From Progne subis subis (Eukaryota; Chordata; Aves; Passeriformes; Hirundinidae), in contig JAKJHU010000063.1 of the NCBI GenBank assembly GCA_022316685.1, forward strand, positions 124,001 through 188,000: a DNA stretch of 64,000 bases, read 5' to 3'. This document shows positions 1 through 11,187 of the stretch, in pieces. Made by a program: the position numbers and the translations under genes. Position 1 is the stretch's first letter. Each line of letters opens with the position of its first letter. The notes beneath the pieces are model-generated. The model was not told where the DNA came from and did not search any database. It worked only from the letters and a program-made list of their open reading frames with translations.

Positions 1-1992
1 CGACTCTGGATGTTTTTTTGGAGGGAGTCTCTCTGCTGTTTTTTAATATCTGCTCGTTCCCGAAGTCATCAAGTTTCAAGGAGATTCATATAATTCCTTG
101 TGCTTGATCTGTTGCAAGTGCCTGCTTCTTGGTCTGCTCTGTGTTGACCAAAGACTGGGTCTCTGAAGGTTATTTCCTCACATTCAGTTCATGGCTACTC
201 CAGTGCAAACTTGTACTGGTTTTCTGTAATTCGAGAAGGGGACAATGTGTTGGCATTTTGGAAAAATGCTTTTTTAGGACTGACAGTGTTTGATGCTGAC
301 TCTTTGCAAACCTGACTCTCTCCTAAAGAGCTGCACTACTTTGCTCCCTGCTTTGACAATAATCGTGCAGCCAGGTCAAAACAATTGGTGGCTGCAGCAG
401 AAACAGGAATCTGGAGGATCTGATATGGGTAGTAAGAGGTTAGGTTAGAGAGGCAACTCCCTAAGCTGGGATGTTGTCAAGCCTGGTGCAGAACTTCTGA
501 AGTGATACGTAGGTCATTCCCTTGCAGTACAATTTTGGACTGTTTACAAGATCTGAAGTATTTATTATCCAAAACTGTTTATTGCAGCTATGCAATTAAG
601 TCACTATGGCTCGTGAATTGGTTCTTGCTGATTTTAATAGAAGGGATTTCAAGATGGGGTTACCTGCTGTTTTATTCTCCATTGACAGGCCTAAATTAAC
701 CTCCAAAATCAGATTTCTGCAGTCTATAACCACAACTGTAAATTTATAGGGCAGTTTCAGTAAATATTTTGTAGTATTTGCGGCAAATCCACAGCTTCAG
801 CAAGCATTTCTGCTAGTAATTAATTCACTAGAACATGCAGACACATAAGGGATGCAAAATTGGAGTTAAAGGAAACTCTTTAAACTTCAAGTAAATATTC
901 ACAGATTAGATTTTGCAGCATTGGTTCAATGCAGTGGCACTTCATTGGGGGCTGCTGTCTTCTCCTGCCTTAGCTACTGGAAGCATAATTTGTGTTTATA
1001 ACTGTTATTTAGCAACCAGTGCTGTTTTGCCTCTCTTTAAGGTGAAGCAGACTTCTGATCTAGCTTTGACTCAGCCAGAATAGTTCCCTGGGCTTCAGTA
1101 GTCACCTGCTGCAGTCAGAGAACATAAAAAACACATCTGAGAATCACTACAAAAACAGTAAAATAATTTGCTAATGTAAAATCATTTCTGCCAGCAGAGA
1201 GACTTGAACTAGGACAACTTTGATCTTAGAATAAATTATGCCTCAAATTGCTTAGATCTTTTGCAGATAGGCAAGCAAAGACTAGTACCTTCATCTTGAC
1301 TTTCATTACCTTTAATTTTTTGAGGTATAGTGAAACTGATTTTTTCCTTTCTGTTATCCCATATTATGGGTAGCATTTCAGTAAAGGGCTCTTTCATCTG
1401 TCACTTAGCCCACATACATCACAGTTTATCCTTTACTGATTTATTCTGCAGCTGTATTCTTAAAAATAATTAAAGAATAGGACAACTACTTACTGTATTT
1501 GAGATTTTACAGATGTTTGAGGGTTTCAAGCTTAAAAAAGCCCCACTATAGAAACTGTGATTCTGCTTGATAAACAAAGCTTTGTGTGTTAAATTACTAT
1601 GTCTAGTGAACCTTTGGTAGCTGATTTCTAGGAAGAGATTCTGTATAAATTCTCTTTCCCTGGCTTCCATTCTCTTTATTGTCTCTTGCGCTGAGTGATT
1701 TGTTTTGATGATTATGGATGCTTTGTATTGCTTAGACTACAGCTTTATTTTACATGCAAATATTATCCCATTCTGTGTCTTCATTAAACTTTAATAAGGC
1801 TTTACGAACATAGTGCATAGATGACAATATTGAATCAACAAAGCCTGTATAATGATGATTGAAATACAAAATTCAGGGAGAGTGATGGTGGAAGTAGCTC
1901 AAGTACTAGCAGTACTGGTAAGCATGCAGAGCATTTGAGTTTATTTTTAAGTTCTAATAGCTACAAAGTATGAAGTAAGAGTCTGGAAGGGG

Positions 1993-2008
1993 AAAAAAAA
2001 AAAAAAAA
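1993..2008. repeat. Poly-A tract (A16)
   Basis: An uninterrupted run of 16 A residues follows a short G-rich lead. No retrocopy body or flanking duplication could be recognised next to it, so it is called only as a homopolymer. Confidence 0.9.
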
Positions 2009-5000
2009 GCCAGAAGATGAGAATGCTACTTTTTCTGTCAGTGGCATACTTGAAAGTAAATGCTGATGATATCCACTTATAGGTAGTGCATGTCGTTTCT
2101 TTTAGTGTTTTTAAGATGATAAAATAATCATAAAAAGATACTCAGCTTCTGGGTTACAGCACATGATGAGAAACGTGCTCAAAGAATGCCGTGCTGTTGC
2201 AAAAAGGCAGACACAAGGATTAATCTTGCATGAGCTCTGACAGGTGTAATGGGAGCAGACCCTGCAGAGCTTACTGGGAAGTGCAGGGAGAACTGGTGAC
2301 TCTTTGCTGTGCTGGTAAAGATGTGTTTTCCTGGTGGGGTTGTTCTGGAGGAACACACTAAGGAAATCAGCGTGGCGAGGTAAAAAACCTGGGTTGTGCT
2401 GATACAAACTGCAGGGTGGAGGTAGCCAGAACTTGTCTGGCAAGTCCAAAAGGCAGGTGGGGAGGCAATGGAGAGGAAGAAACAAAGCAGCGCTACTGAA
2501 GGGCCCTCAGTGAGCTGCCACACGCAATACTGAGCAGCAGGGGAAGGGAGGAACCCGCAAGTACTTCTGTGCCAGGGTTGGAAGCCTGGGAAGTTTGATA
2601 GAAGGAATGCTGGCTGTCTGATGACAGCTGGCTATGATAACACATCTCAGCTGTGGCAGAAGGAGAATGATCAATGGGATAGTGATCAATGGGGTACAGA
2701 GTTGCCAGGCTACCGGCTCAGCAAGGATGAGAGCATAATATGTGCAGGCAGGAGGGTGTCACAGCACGGAAAGTGTAACATTAGAAATACTGCAAAAAGC
2801 GAGAAGCTCTGTGGAGGCCTTGCTTGCGCAGGATTTCTGCCCACTCAAGTAGGGAAAGATAAAAAATCAGAACAACTAGGAAGGTACTGAAAACTCTTGT
2901 TCAGGACCATGACACTGATCAGGGAATAAGTAGTGAAATCAAAAATTGTGCATTTAGCACACTTGATAATAGCATGGATACATACAGATATGGACAGTGA
3001 GTGTTTCACATAAACGAGGTATAGAGATAAAATTTCTGGACTGAACCATAGTGTTAGGACCTTGGGGGGGGAAAAAAAAGTGATTCTGAATATTGTCTTA
3101 AGTTATACACAGGGTCTGCTTCAAGGTAAATTAAAGACCCATCCATAAAAGTGTTTGTAATTATAATTGTTTTATGTTGCACCGAATTGTTTTATGTAGC
3201 AAGCTGAATAAATCCAGTAGACAAATACTTAATGTAAAGAAGCAGAACTATATATATATATTTAAAAATATAATTAGTAAAATAATTACACTAACTGTGT
3301 GAAAAGCAAGATGCCTACAAAAAATCTCTAGCTCTGGAAAGTGTTTTATTAGAAGCACCCAGGTAAGCCACCACATTTTTAGAAATAAAAAAAGGAGGGG
3401 GGAAAAAAGTGAACCAAGCTAAGGAAAGCCATCAAAGCCAGCTCCTGGGAGCGTGACTGTAAGGACGCTATCATAGGGGAAGGCTTAAAAATTGCTTTAT
3501 AAAGTACAAAGCCTGTCCAAATGAGAACTAGAAAGGCCATAAATCACAACAGGTCAAAAGGAGACAGGAAATAGACCATTAAAAACTTGCAAGGGGTGCT
3601 CAGGTTTCTAGTCAAAAGTTCTTAAATCAAAAGTAGGAAGTCAGGTAGGGTATAAGTAGGACCACTTAATGACCAAACTGTAAGGAAGGACTCTGGAATT
3701 AGAAAGCCATAAAAGAGAGGTTCAGTTAATCCCTTTCCTTGCTGTTTGAAGACATCAGAGATGTTTCTACACCCCAGCCATGCTTTCTAGTCAACAGGGT
3801 AGAGGTCAGATGAACTCAGTGGGTTTGTGTAAATACACAGCAGGTATATTCACCAAAACAAACAGGTGCTTTAGCTGCCAGTAGCTGAGCAGGTCAGGTG
3901 GTGCATTAACCTGAGATAAACTCCAGTAGGAAATTGCGGAGGGGCTGCCAGGGCTTCCACCTGACCATTGCAGACAGCCACAGTGCTGCAGGGCTGGCAG
4001 GGAGCCCCTGGAATTCCCTGCCACTCTCACCAAAGGGGCTCTGTGGGGAATTGTGGCTGGCGTTTGAATTCTGAAGCTGGGAGAAACTTTGGGTCTGTCA
4101 TAAGATGATTTCTGGTGAAGGAGGTCATGTTATTATTAAAGCCAAGCCCTGAACAAAACTCCCAAGCTTGTGAATAGGCTGGGGCAGATGGTGGGAATCT
4201 CTTGCTGGGTTGAAGGGGCACCCAGTGGGTCAAGTGAGTCATATTGGGGTGGACAAGCCTTTCTTTTGTCCAGCCACAAATCCTTCCTGTTTTTGTGTGT
4301 CCTCTTTCCTCTTCCGTTGATGGCTTGGGGGGGATTTCTTTGTTTGATTTTAAATTTTGAGGAAGGAGGCAAGTAGATTAAGCAAGACCACAAAGTCAAA
4401 TATTAGCGTGCAAACACATTTTATTTCCTATTTAAAAATGAAACTTGTGTATGAAATGTTAATGCTCCGATGATAGTGTCTTGTTGATGGAACAGAATCC
4501 TAATATTAGGCACCTGCTTGCATACAATGAAAACACTCCCAAAAAAATTACCGCAGGGATGGCTCACTGCTGAAATTTCCCACTGCCCAAGCAATTCCAG
4601 TCAATAGAATCAGCTCTGAGAATTGACTGGCTACCTGCATGTTTGTATAAAATAAACATTCCTCAGAGCAGGCAAATCAGGGAAGAGGTCAAAGCATGAG
4701 TGGTGTGAAGTCAAAACCCATAAGGAGAGATGAAAAACATCAAGCTGTGCTGTGAATTTATCGGTTTTTTTCAGATGTCTTCTCTACTTGACAAAAAAAA
4801 AAAAAGTGTTGATATGCAGTATCTGAGTCCAGTTGTTTGGGATTTTTCATTCTAAAATGTCATTCAGCCCCCTTCGAGGATGTTAACAGCTGTTGTGCTC
4901 GGGTGTGTCTAAGGCTTGGAGTGCATGGTTGTTCTGTGGAACTGAAGGCTTTTAAATTTCTACAAGGCTGCATCCAGTTTTCCCATGTCGACTGAATGCA

Positions 5001-5124
5001 CACACACAAATGTCTATCATTTAACCTGTACCTGATGATAAACATACCAATGGTTTGGAAATGCATCCCACTCCAATACAATTTCGGTAGTTTAAACCTA
5101 TTATAATTTGATGAAACTGAACAA

Positions 5125-5140
5125 TTTTTTTTTTTTTTTT
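5125..5140. repeat. Poly-T tract (T16)
   Basis: An uninterrupted run of 16 T residues. It could be the tail of a minus-strand retroinsertion, but the sequence after it is not a repeat I recognise. Confidence 0.9.
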
Positions 5141-7098
5141 GTCAAGGCTCTGTTTCTCTGCACTCCAGCCCATCAGTCTCACATGGGTACTGCAGCCTTT
5201 TTTATTTTTTTCTGTTAACATTCCCTTTTCACTGAAACCAGGGTACTGTCCTTTTTTTCCTGTGGCAAGCTATAGGGATAGACTGTGTATAAGCCTTTGG
5301 CTGATTTGCATTGTAAGTTGTTTTCATCAAATCCTTTTATGGAGAGAACAGGAGAGAACAATTTTGTCTTTAACACTGTGGGGGGCTTTTTCAGGCCAGC
5401 AGCCAGTCTTGGCACCGTGTTGTTGATAAATATAATATACCTGAAGGTATCATTTCCCAGGGGAGGTCCAAAGTATCTGCTGTAGGTAGCAGTGGCACAG
5501 CTTTGCATGCTGTAATGCAATCTGCAGAATAAACGGGGCATCCATTACAGTGCTTGTAGTTGCCTCCTTCTCTTTTAGGGTTTCACATTTTTATTGTGTC
5601 TTCATTATGCAGCAATACAAATCTCAACTTCGACCTTTGTCTTCAGAGTGAGTGGGAGGGCTTCAGTAGGTAAGAGGGATTTTTCACTTTCAAAAACTGC
5701 CTTTTTATGGCAGCAGCTGAAGGCTTGGGAAGAAATTTCTCTGTCCACTTGTACTGCGTGGTGAAAACACTTCGGCCATCCTTGTCTGCAAACACAAACT
5801 ACTCTGATTGTCAGGTGCTACATCCACGTGGAATGTATGTTGCATGTAAAAAAACCTGCCATCAATGTAAGAGCAACAAACTGCTCATGCAGATGTGATT
5901 AAGCACTTAAATATTAGTGAGAGCACATGTATGTTAGATATGACTACAATAAAACAAGAACTTCAGGAGCCTATACTTTTATCAGTTATGTTGCACTTTC
6001 TATATATAAATAGGAGAAAACTAGGCAATACTAAAAAAACCTGGCAATTTGGTTTCATGCCTTCATTTGGATAAAGGAGACATGCTACTGAAGAAAAGCT
6101 CTGGGAGCATTACTTCTGCAGCCATTGGTTATGTTTTATGCATTTGATAGTCATTTACTTCTTTGAAATGGCTCAAACTTTTTCTGCCTTAGCTGTATCC
6201 CTGTCCAAGTTTTATATACTGCAGAAATACATCTTGTGAACCGTCCCTGACCTCTCATCTTTAGAAGTTTGATTTATTAGGAAAACTGACAGTATCTCCA
6301 GAAGTAGTCTCAAAAGTATCTGTATGTCAGGGGAATTGCTGAGTTTAAAAATCGACTGTATTTTAGGAGATTTCTGGGCTATCCAAATCTTGAAATATGT
6401 AAAAAATATATATATGAAGAGGAGGTTTTTCTTTTTTTGTGGTGATGGGTGTTTTTTTGGTGTTCTTTTTTGTGGCTCTTCCATTCGCTGTGTGACTGAC
6501 TGTATCACTTTTCTCTTTTGTTTTAGATAAGAAAATTATCTAAGTCGTCCTCCCTAAACCCTTTTGAGATAAGATGGTTTAGCAAAATATGTATTCTCAC
6601 ACAGAAATAATTGAAGTCTGTATTAACTGAACAACTGGAGAGACTCTAAATTTTGTATTTGATAATTTGTAACCATAAATTGATTGGGAACCCATGCAGT
6701 ACATGTGACTTCTTGTCACATGTTGAACTGTTAGTGGAATATGTTTGGGTTGGAGCTGTAGATGTAACCACGTGCCACCTCTACTCTGAGCTGTAAAGCT
6801 ATGCCATTTGTTGTGACATTAATGTCAGAGTGTAGCCCCAACTTTCACGGTGTCTGTGAATCCTTATGTGCTGATTATCTCTCCATGGCTTGCTGAACCA
6901 TTTATCTTGTTCCTGGCTGAGATAAAGGATGGAATCTTAAATAATGGCAAAAATACATCTGCCTGAAAGAAGAAAAATAAAAAATGTTCTAAGTGAGGAA
7001 TGTGTCTGAGAAGAGATGAAGGTGCCTCACATCAGGCTTGATTAAACTGAGGCTGGCATGATCATGTCCATAGGTTGTTATCTGTACTCTTAAGAAGA

Positions 7099-7125
7099 AA
7101 ATTCAGGTGTAAAACACCTGAATTT
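7099..7125. repeat. Perfect hairpin, 12-bp stem, 3-nt loop
   Basis: The arm aaattcaggtgt at 7099-7110 is followed by the loop aaa and then its exact reverse complement at 7114-7125. No mismatch occurs in the stem. It lies in unique sequence, away from any CR1 or LTR. A stem this long with so short a loop is not expected by chance in 64 kb (about 0.004 occurrences for this loop size with equal base frequencies). Function is unknown. Confidence 0.9.
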
Positions 7126-8651
7126 ATCCTCATGTGAGATTAGTCCACTAGCTCATATGTGTAAGTTTCCCAGTTTCAGTGTCTTGTGCAGCCTGTCAGA
7201 AGTAAGAATAATTTCAAAGGGACATATATTGAGCTGTTCTTTATATCATCTCTCTGCACACAGAGATTAACAAAGTGTCAGGACTGATTTAAGATCGTTC
7301 TGATGAGTGAGAAGGTGGAATTATGTTGGGGAAAAGTTGGTCTCTCCATTGTTTTCACATAACTAAGAGGCTGGAAAAAAATCCTATAGGATTATTTTAA
7401 GATTAAATATCTAATCCTGTCCCTAACATTTAATTTAGTCATTGCACATGATGAATAAAGTGCCAGAATCAAAATGCAAAAGATGCTTATTCTTTCAGGA
7501 CCAGAGTTTGAACAGATGTACCTGTGTATTGAGACGATGTTTGAATAGATCTTGGAAGAAATCATGTGAAATTCTTTCTCATTGAAAACAATGTCAGCGT
7601 TGCCACTGACTGCAGACTTGAGCTTGACTGCAGAAACCTGATTCAGTAAAGGATTTAAATGCATATAATCATAGAAAAAGTGATCTGATGAATCATGACC
7701 CTATCTGTGAAATTTGCCTAATGAAACTGTGTGAAATTAACTTTACTCACAAAGCACACCTGTTCTGCTGAGGAGATGGCTATAAATATCTTTGTGCCAC
7801 CTGCCCCAGCTATGAGAGCTTCTATAAATCATTTAATTCCCTCTGACAACTGGTACCACCTTGAGGGCACCTTTTTCTTTTTGTGCTCTTTCTGAAAATG
7901 TGTATTTGCATAAATACAAATTTGTATGCCAATAAATTTTCCACCAGATTTCTTTTTCACCTCCAAAACTGAATGAAGTTCAGCTTCTTTGCAGTTTTGC
8001 CTCCCCTATTACGGTTCCATATACAGGCACACTCTGAAGGAGGTTGTGGTCGCTTGGGAATTCTGCCCTCCTAAAACACCATCACTTGTACACACAGCCC
8101 CATAAAGGAGAGGTGTTCCAGTTTGTGCTGAGTCCAGATGGAAAGAAATTGCCTGACCAGAAACCCAAGAGTTATTCAGGGCTCTGCTTCTGTATCAGTC
8201 TGACTTTCCCATAAACTCTCTTCTGTTCCTTCTCTATTTGTGAGAAATTGCTCTTTCTTCTGTCAGAGGTTGAATTTAAAACTAAGAAAGCCTTGGTTTA
8301 GAGCTTCCAGTCTCTGAACCCAGCACCCTGGGCATCAGTGAAGGAGCAGAACTCCCCTTCCTCCTCTCCAAGCCAAATGTGAGTCAACAGTGTTATGCTG
8401 CTGAGAGAAGGGTAAATATCTTATTAGGCTGAATAAACAGTGCAGGAAATGCATGAAGTGATCCTATGTAAAAATACAATGATTTTCCTTCAAGAAGGAT
8501 TTAGATTTATCGGTTGATGGCTGAGGAAGAACAACCCAGAATATGGTGATTGAAAGAACTGCGGTTTGGATAATCTTTAGGAGAAAATCATGGGGAAGGG
8601 GGTGTAACTGTTTTCAGTTACGTAAAAAAGGCTGTTGTAAAGAGGAAAAAA

Positions 8652-8731
8652 GTTGTTTGGTGGTTTGTTTGTTTTGTTTTGTTTTTGTTTGTGTGTAGGG
8701 TGGTTTTTTTTTTTGTTTTGTTTTTGTTTTT
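8652..8731 (+). repeat. G/T-rich low-complexity tract
   Basis: About 80 bases made almost entirely of T with spaced G, in the pattern gtttt / gtttg, including an 11-T run. On the minus strand this reads as a CAAAA-type tract. It produces a spurious lysine- and asparagine-rich open frame on the minus strand. It is a simple repeat, not a gene. Confidence 0.85.
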
Positions 8732-9252
8732 CCTGTGTTTCTGGCTCATAAGGCAAGCTGTGAAGAGAAAAAAAAAGGGTATTGTGAAGGCAAAGGCACA
8801 ATATCAAGCCCCGACTTGGTGATAAGCACGGTGTAATGCTGTGGGACAGCCTCGGGGGGTGGTGGGGATCAAGAACAGACTGAGCAAATTCCAGCCAAGA
8901 ATGAGAAGGGAGGAGCAGGTGGCTCCCCTTGCTTTTCATCTCAGTGTCTGGGGCACTTTTAGGGTAGTGGCAATCAGTACTTCATGTAATCCATGTTAAA
9001 TACATCCTGTTAGGTTCTGTAGAACATGGTATGTGAAGTGGTACAGTGATGGCTGTGTAAAAAAATCCAGATTTTAATAACACAGTAGAAGTTTTCATTG
9101 CAATACACCTGTTACCCTGTTTCTACTAATAACACAGTAGTGCTTTATTTTCTCCATATTTAAAATACACATTTCCGCCAGCAATTAAAACCAAAGGAAT
9201 AAGATTTCAAATCTTACTTCGCCTGCAATTAATGTGCAATGACTTTATACTG

Positions 9253-9270
9253 ATTTTTTTTAAAAAAAAT
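9253..9270. repeat. T8A8 palindrome
   Basis: Eight T residues are directly followed by eight A residues, flanked by a and t, giving an 18-bp perfect palindrome. Its low complexity makes chance origin much more likely than for the mixed-sequence palindromes elsewhere in the window. Confidence 0.85.
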
Positions 9271-10710
9271 TCTTTTACAGCAGTGGAAACTGTTAATGTT
9301 TTCTTTTTTTAAATTTGTGATAATGTGTTATTTTATGTATTTCCTGATACATTGACCGCACTGACAGAGATCTGGTTCTAGAAGATGGCTGTTTTGGGGA
9401 CAGTGTACGACAGCAGCCTATCTCTGTGCAAAAGGAGAATTCCTTTAGTGTTAAGTCGTTAGTTAAGCATAATTTTATTTAATAGCCTTTCATGTGGAAG
9501 GAGTAAATGAGGCATTTAAATCAAAAGTAACAGTGATTACTCTGTGATGCTGCTCTTACAACAGACCTAAGAAGCCGTGGTTGGACTTCAAACCATCTAT
9601 TAATCCTGCATAGAATGAGTTCAAAACTCCCTTTGAAAATTTGAAAGTGAAGGACCCACAAATTTCAGAATGACTAATATCTGGCTTAAGGGAGGAATTC
9701 TTTAATGAGGTAGAGAAGGACTGTGTACTGTCTCCCAGGTAGTGTGCCCTTTAATTTATTTGCAAGATGCTGATCCATGGAGAGAATTGATTTAGGCTTG
9801 GCTGGCAACCACAGCTTAGACTGATTTGCTCACCCTGGTTAGGCTGTGTTCTCCAGGGAGTTGGGGCTGGAGGACACTGGTACCCTCCTGGGTGGGATGT
9901 GAGGGTTTTTGTACCAAGGCTGAGGAAGGTGGAGTGCTAAGAGTGTGTGGAGGATTTTATTCCATACTGAGAGTCTAGACTGCATTTTGTGAGTAGAAGA
10001 TGCTGTTCAATGTTGTTTATTGTTACTAGGGAAAATTAAATTCTCCCCTGCCTCTGATTTTTCTTTTGTGTCTCAGACAGGTAAAGTGGCACTGTAAAGC
10101 ACTTGTTAGTACCTTTCCTATTATAATCAAAGTTTTGGGCAGTGGTGCTTTTCAGGAGCTCCAATATTCACTTGAAAAATCCACAATATCCCCTCTTTTT
10201 TTGTCTCAGTATTTTTCTTGCATCAACTCTTCCAAAATGCTATCTTGACTTACAGGCTGTCACTTGTGTTTGCCTTCTGGAGCTAAACCAGCTAATGTTC
10301 ACAACATGCTTAGCTGAGCTTGGGGCCTGTGCTCTCCCGTGGTTACACATCAGAGAGAATATTTTTAAAAGGTTTTGCCTGGTGCAGTGCCACGAAGGCG
10401 CCGCTGCTGGAACACCTGCCCCGGAGGAGAGCTGACCTGACACCTGAGACAGGTAGCAGAGCTGTGACAGCTCCTCCCGTTCAGCTGCTGAGTCTGAGGG
10501 CCCTGCTGAGGACCCTGGGCTTACCTAGTTGGGGTGTTGCTGCTACATCCTCCAGAGTTTAAAAGCCTTACCAGCAACTATCTCAAGATGAAGCGCATAG
10601 TACAGAAAAACACTGAAAATACAGATAGAGATGGAAAAGGAGAAACTAAGAAGGGACAGACCGATGATTCATTTTTACACTGTTTCTTGTTTAAGGAAAG
10701 AGAAAGACAC

Positions 10711-10733
10711 AATAATGGTTCAGAACCATTATT
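10711..10733. repeat. Near-perfect palindrome, 11-bp arms
   Basis: The arm aataatggttc at 10711-10721 is separated by one base (a) from its exact reverse complement gaaccattatt at 10723-10733. The sequence is mixed in composition and sits about 240 bp upstream of a CR1 3' end, but it is not part of the CR1 consensus as I know it. Confidence 0.9.
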
Positions 10734-10973
10734 TTACCTTTTTATCACACAAAACAGCACCCAGAAGTAATAGAGGTGAAAGAATTGTACTATGACTGCG
10801 TGCTGCATTCACATTTGCACATGGCTTCCAAGAGCAGAAGCTAAAAACATGTCCCTGTGCTGTAGCAGTAAAGAGTATGGAACCACAGGATCAGGACAGA
10901 TGGACCCTTAATTTTTAGTTCTGAGCTGGATTTGAAGATCCAACCCTGTAAATCAATTTTGCAAAGTGGTATC

Positions 10974-11187
10974 CAGGTTGGATATTAGGAAGCAGTTTTT
11001 CGTGGAAAGAATAATAAAGTACTGGAGTGGTCTTCCTGGGGAGACTCATGGTGTCACCATCCCTGGATGTGTTTAAAAAAAGACTGCCTGTGGCACTTGG
11101 TGCTGTAGTCTAGCTGAGGTGTTAGGGCAGGGGTTGGACTCAATCTTGGAGGGCTCTTCCAATCTCGTCATTCTGTGATTCTGTAGT
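10974..11187 (+). mobile_element. CR1 LINE, truncated 3' end
   Basis: This is the 3' end of a chicken repeat 1 non-LTR retrotransposon in sense orientation. It starts at 'caggttggatattaggaag' and passes through the diagnostic 'tggtgtcaccatccctgga' and 'tgtttaaaaaaagactg' blocks. It then has 'ggttggactcaatcttgga', 'cttccaatctcgtcattc' and the terminal 'ctgtgattctgta' repeat. Only the 3' untranslated part remains, so it cannot encode reverse transcriptase; 5' truncation is normal for CR1. Several differences from the consensus I remember suggest an old, inactive copy. Subfamily cannot be assigned by eye. Confidence 0.93.

Larger units (their letters stand above)
1..10973. other. Non-coding AT-rich unique DNA
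   Basis: No exon, RNA gene or recognisable transposon body is supported here. The open frames, up to about 124 codons (for example 2111-2485 on the minus strand), lack domains and overlap one another in different frames without codon-like structure. Short homopolymers are scattered through it, including A16 at 1993-2008, G8A8 at 3064-3079, a TA run at 3249-3262, A13 near 4793 and T16 at 5125-5140. A slightly GC-richer patch at about 3880-4330 and another at 10380-10560 show no CpG clustering and no CR1 signature. This could be intron or intergenic DNA; the sequence alone does not decide which. Confidence 0.75.

Noticed and set aside
8855..8870. G-rich run (ggggggtggtgggg) as a quadruplex
   Set aside because: Only two runs of three or more G are cleanly separated, so four tracts with proper loops cannot be formed without two-G tiers.
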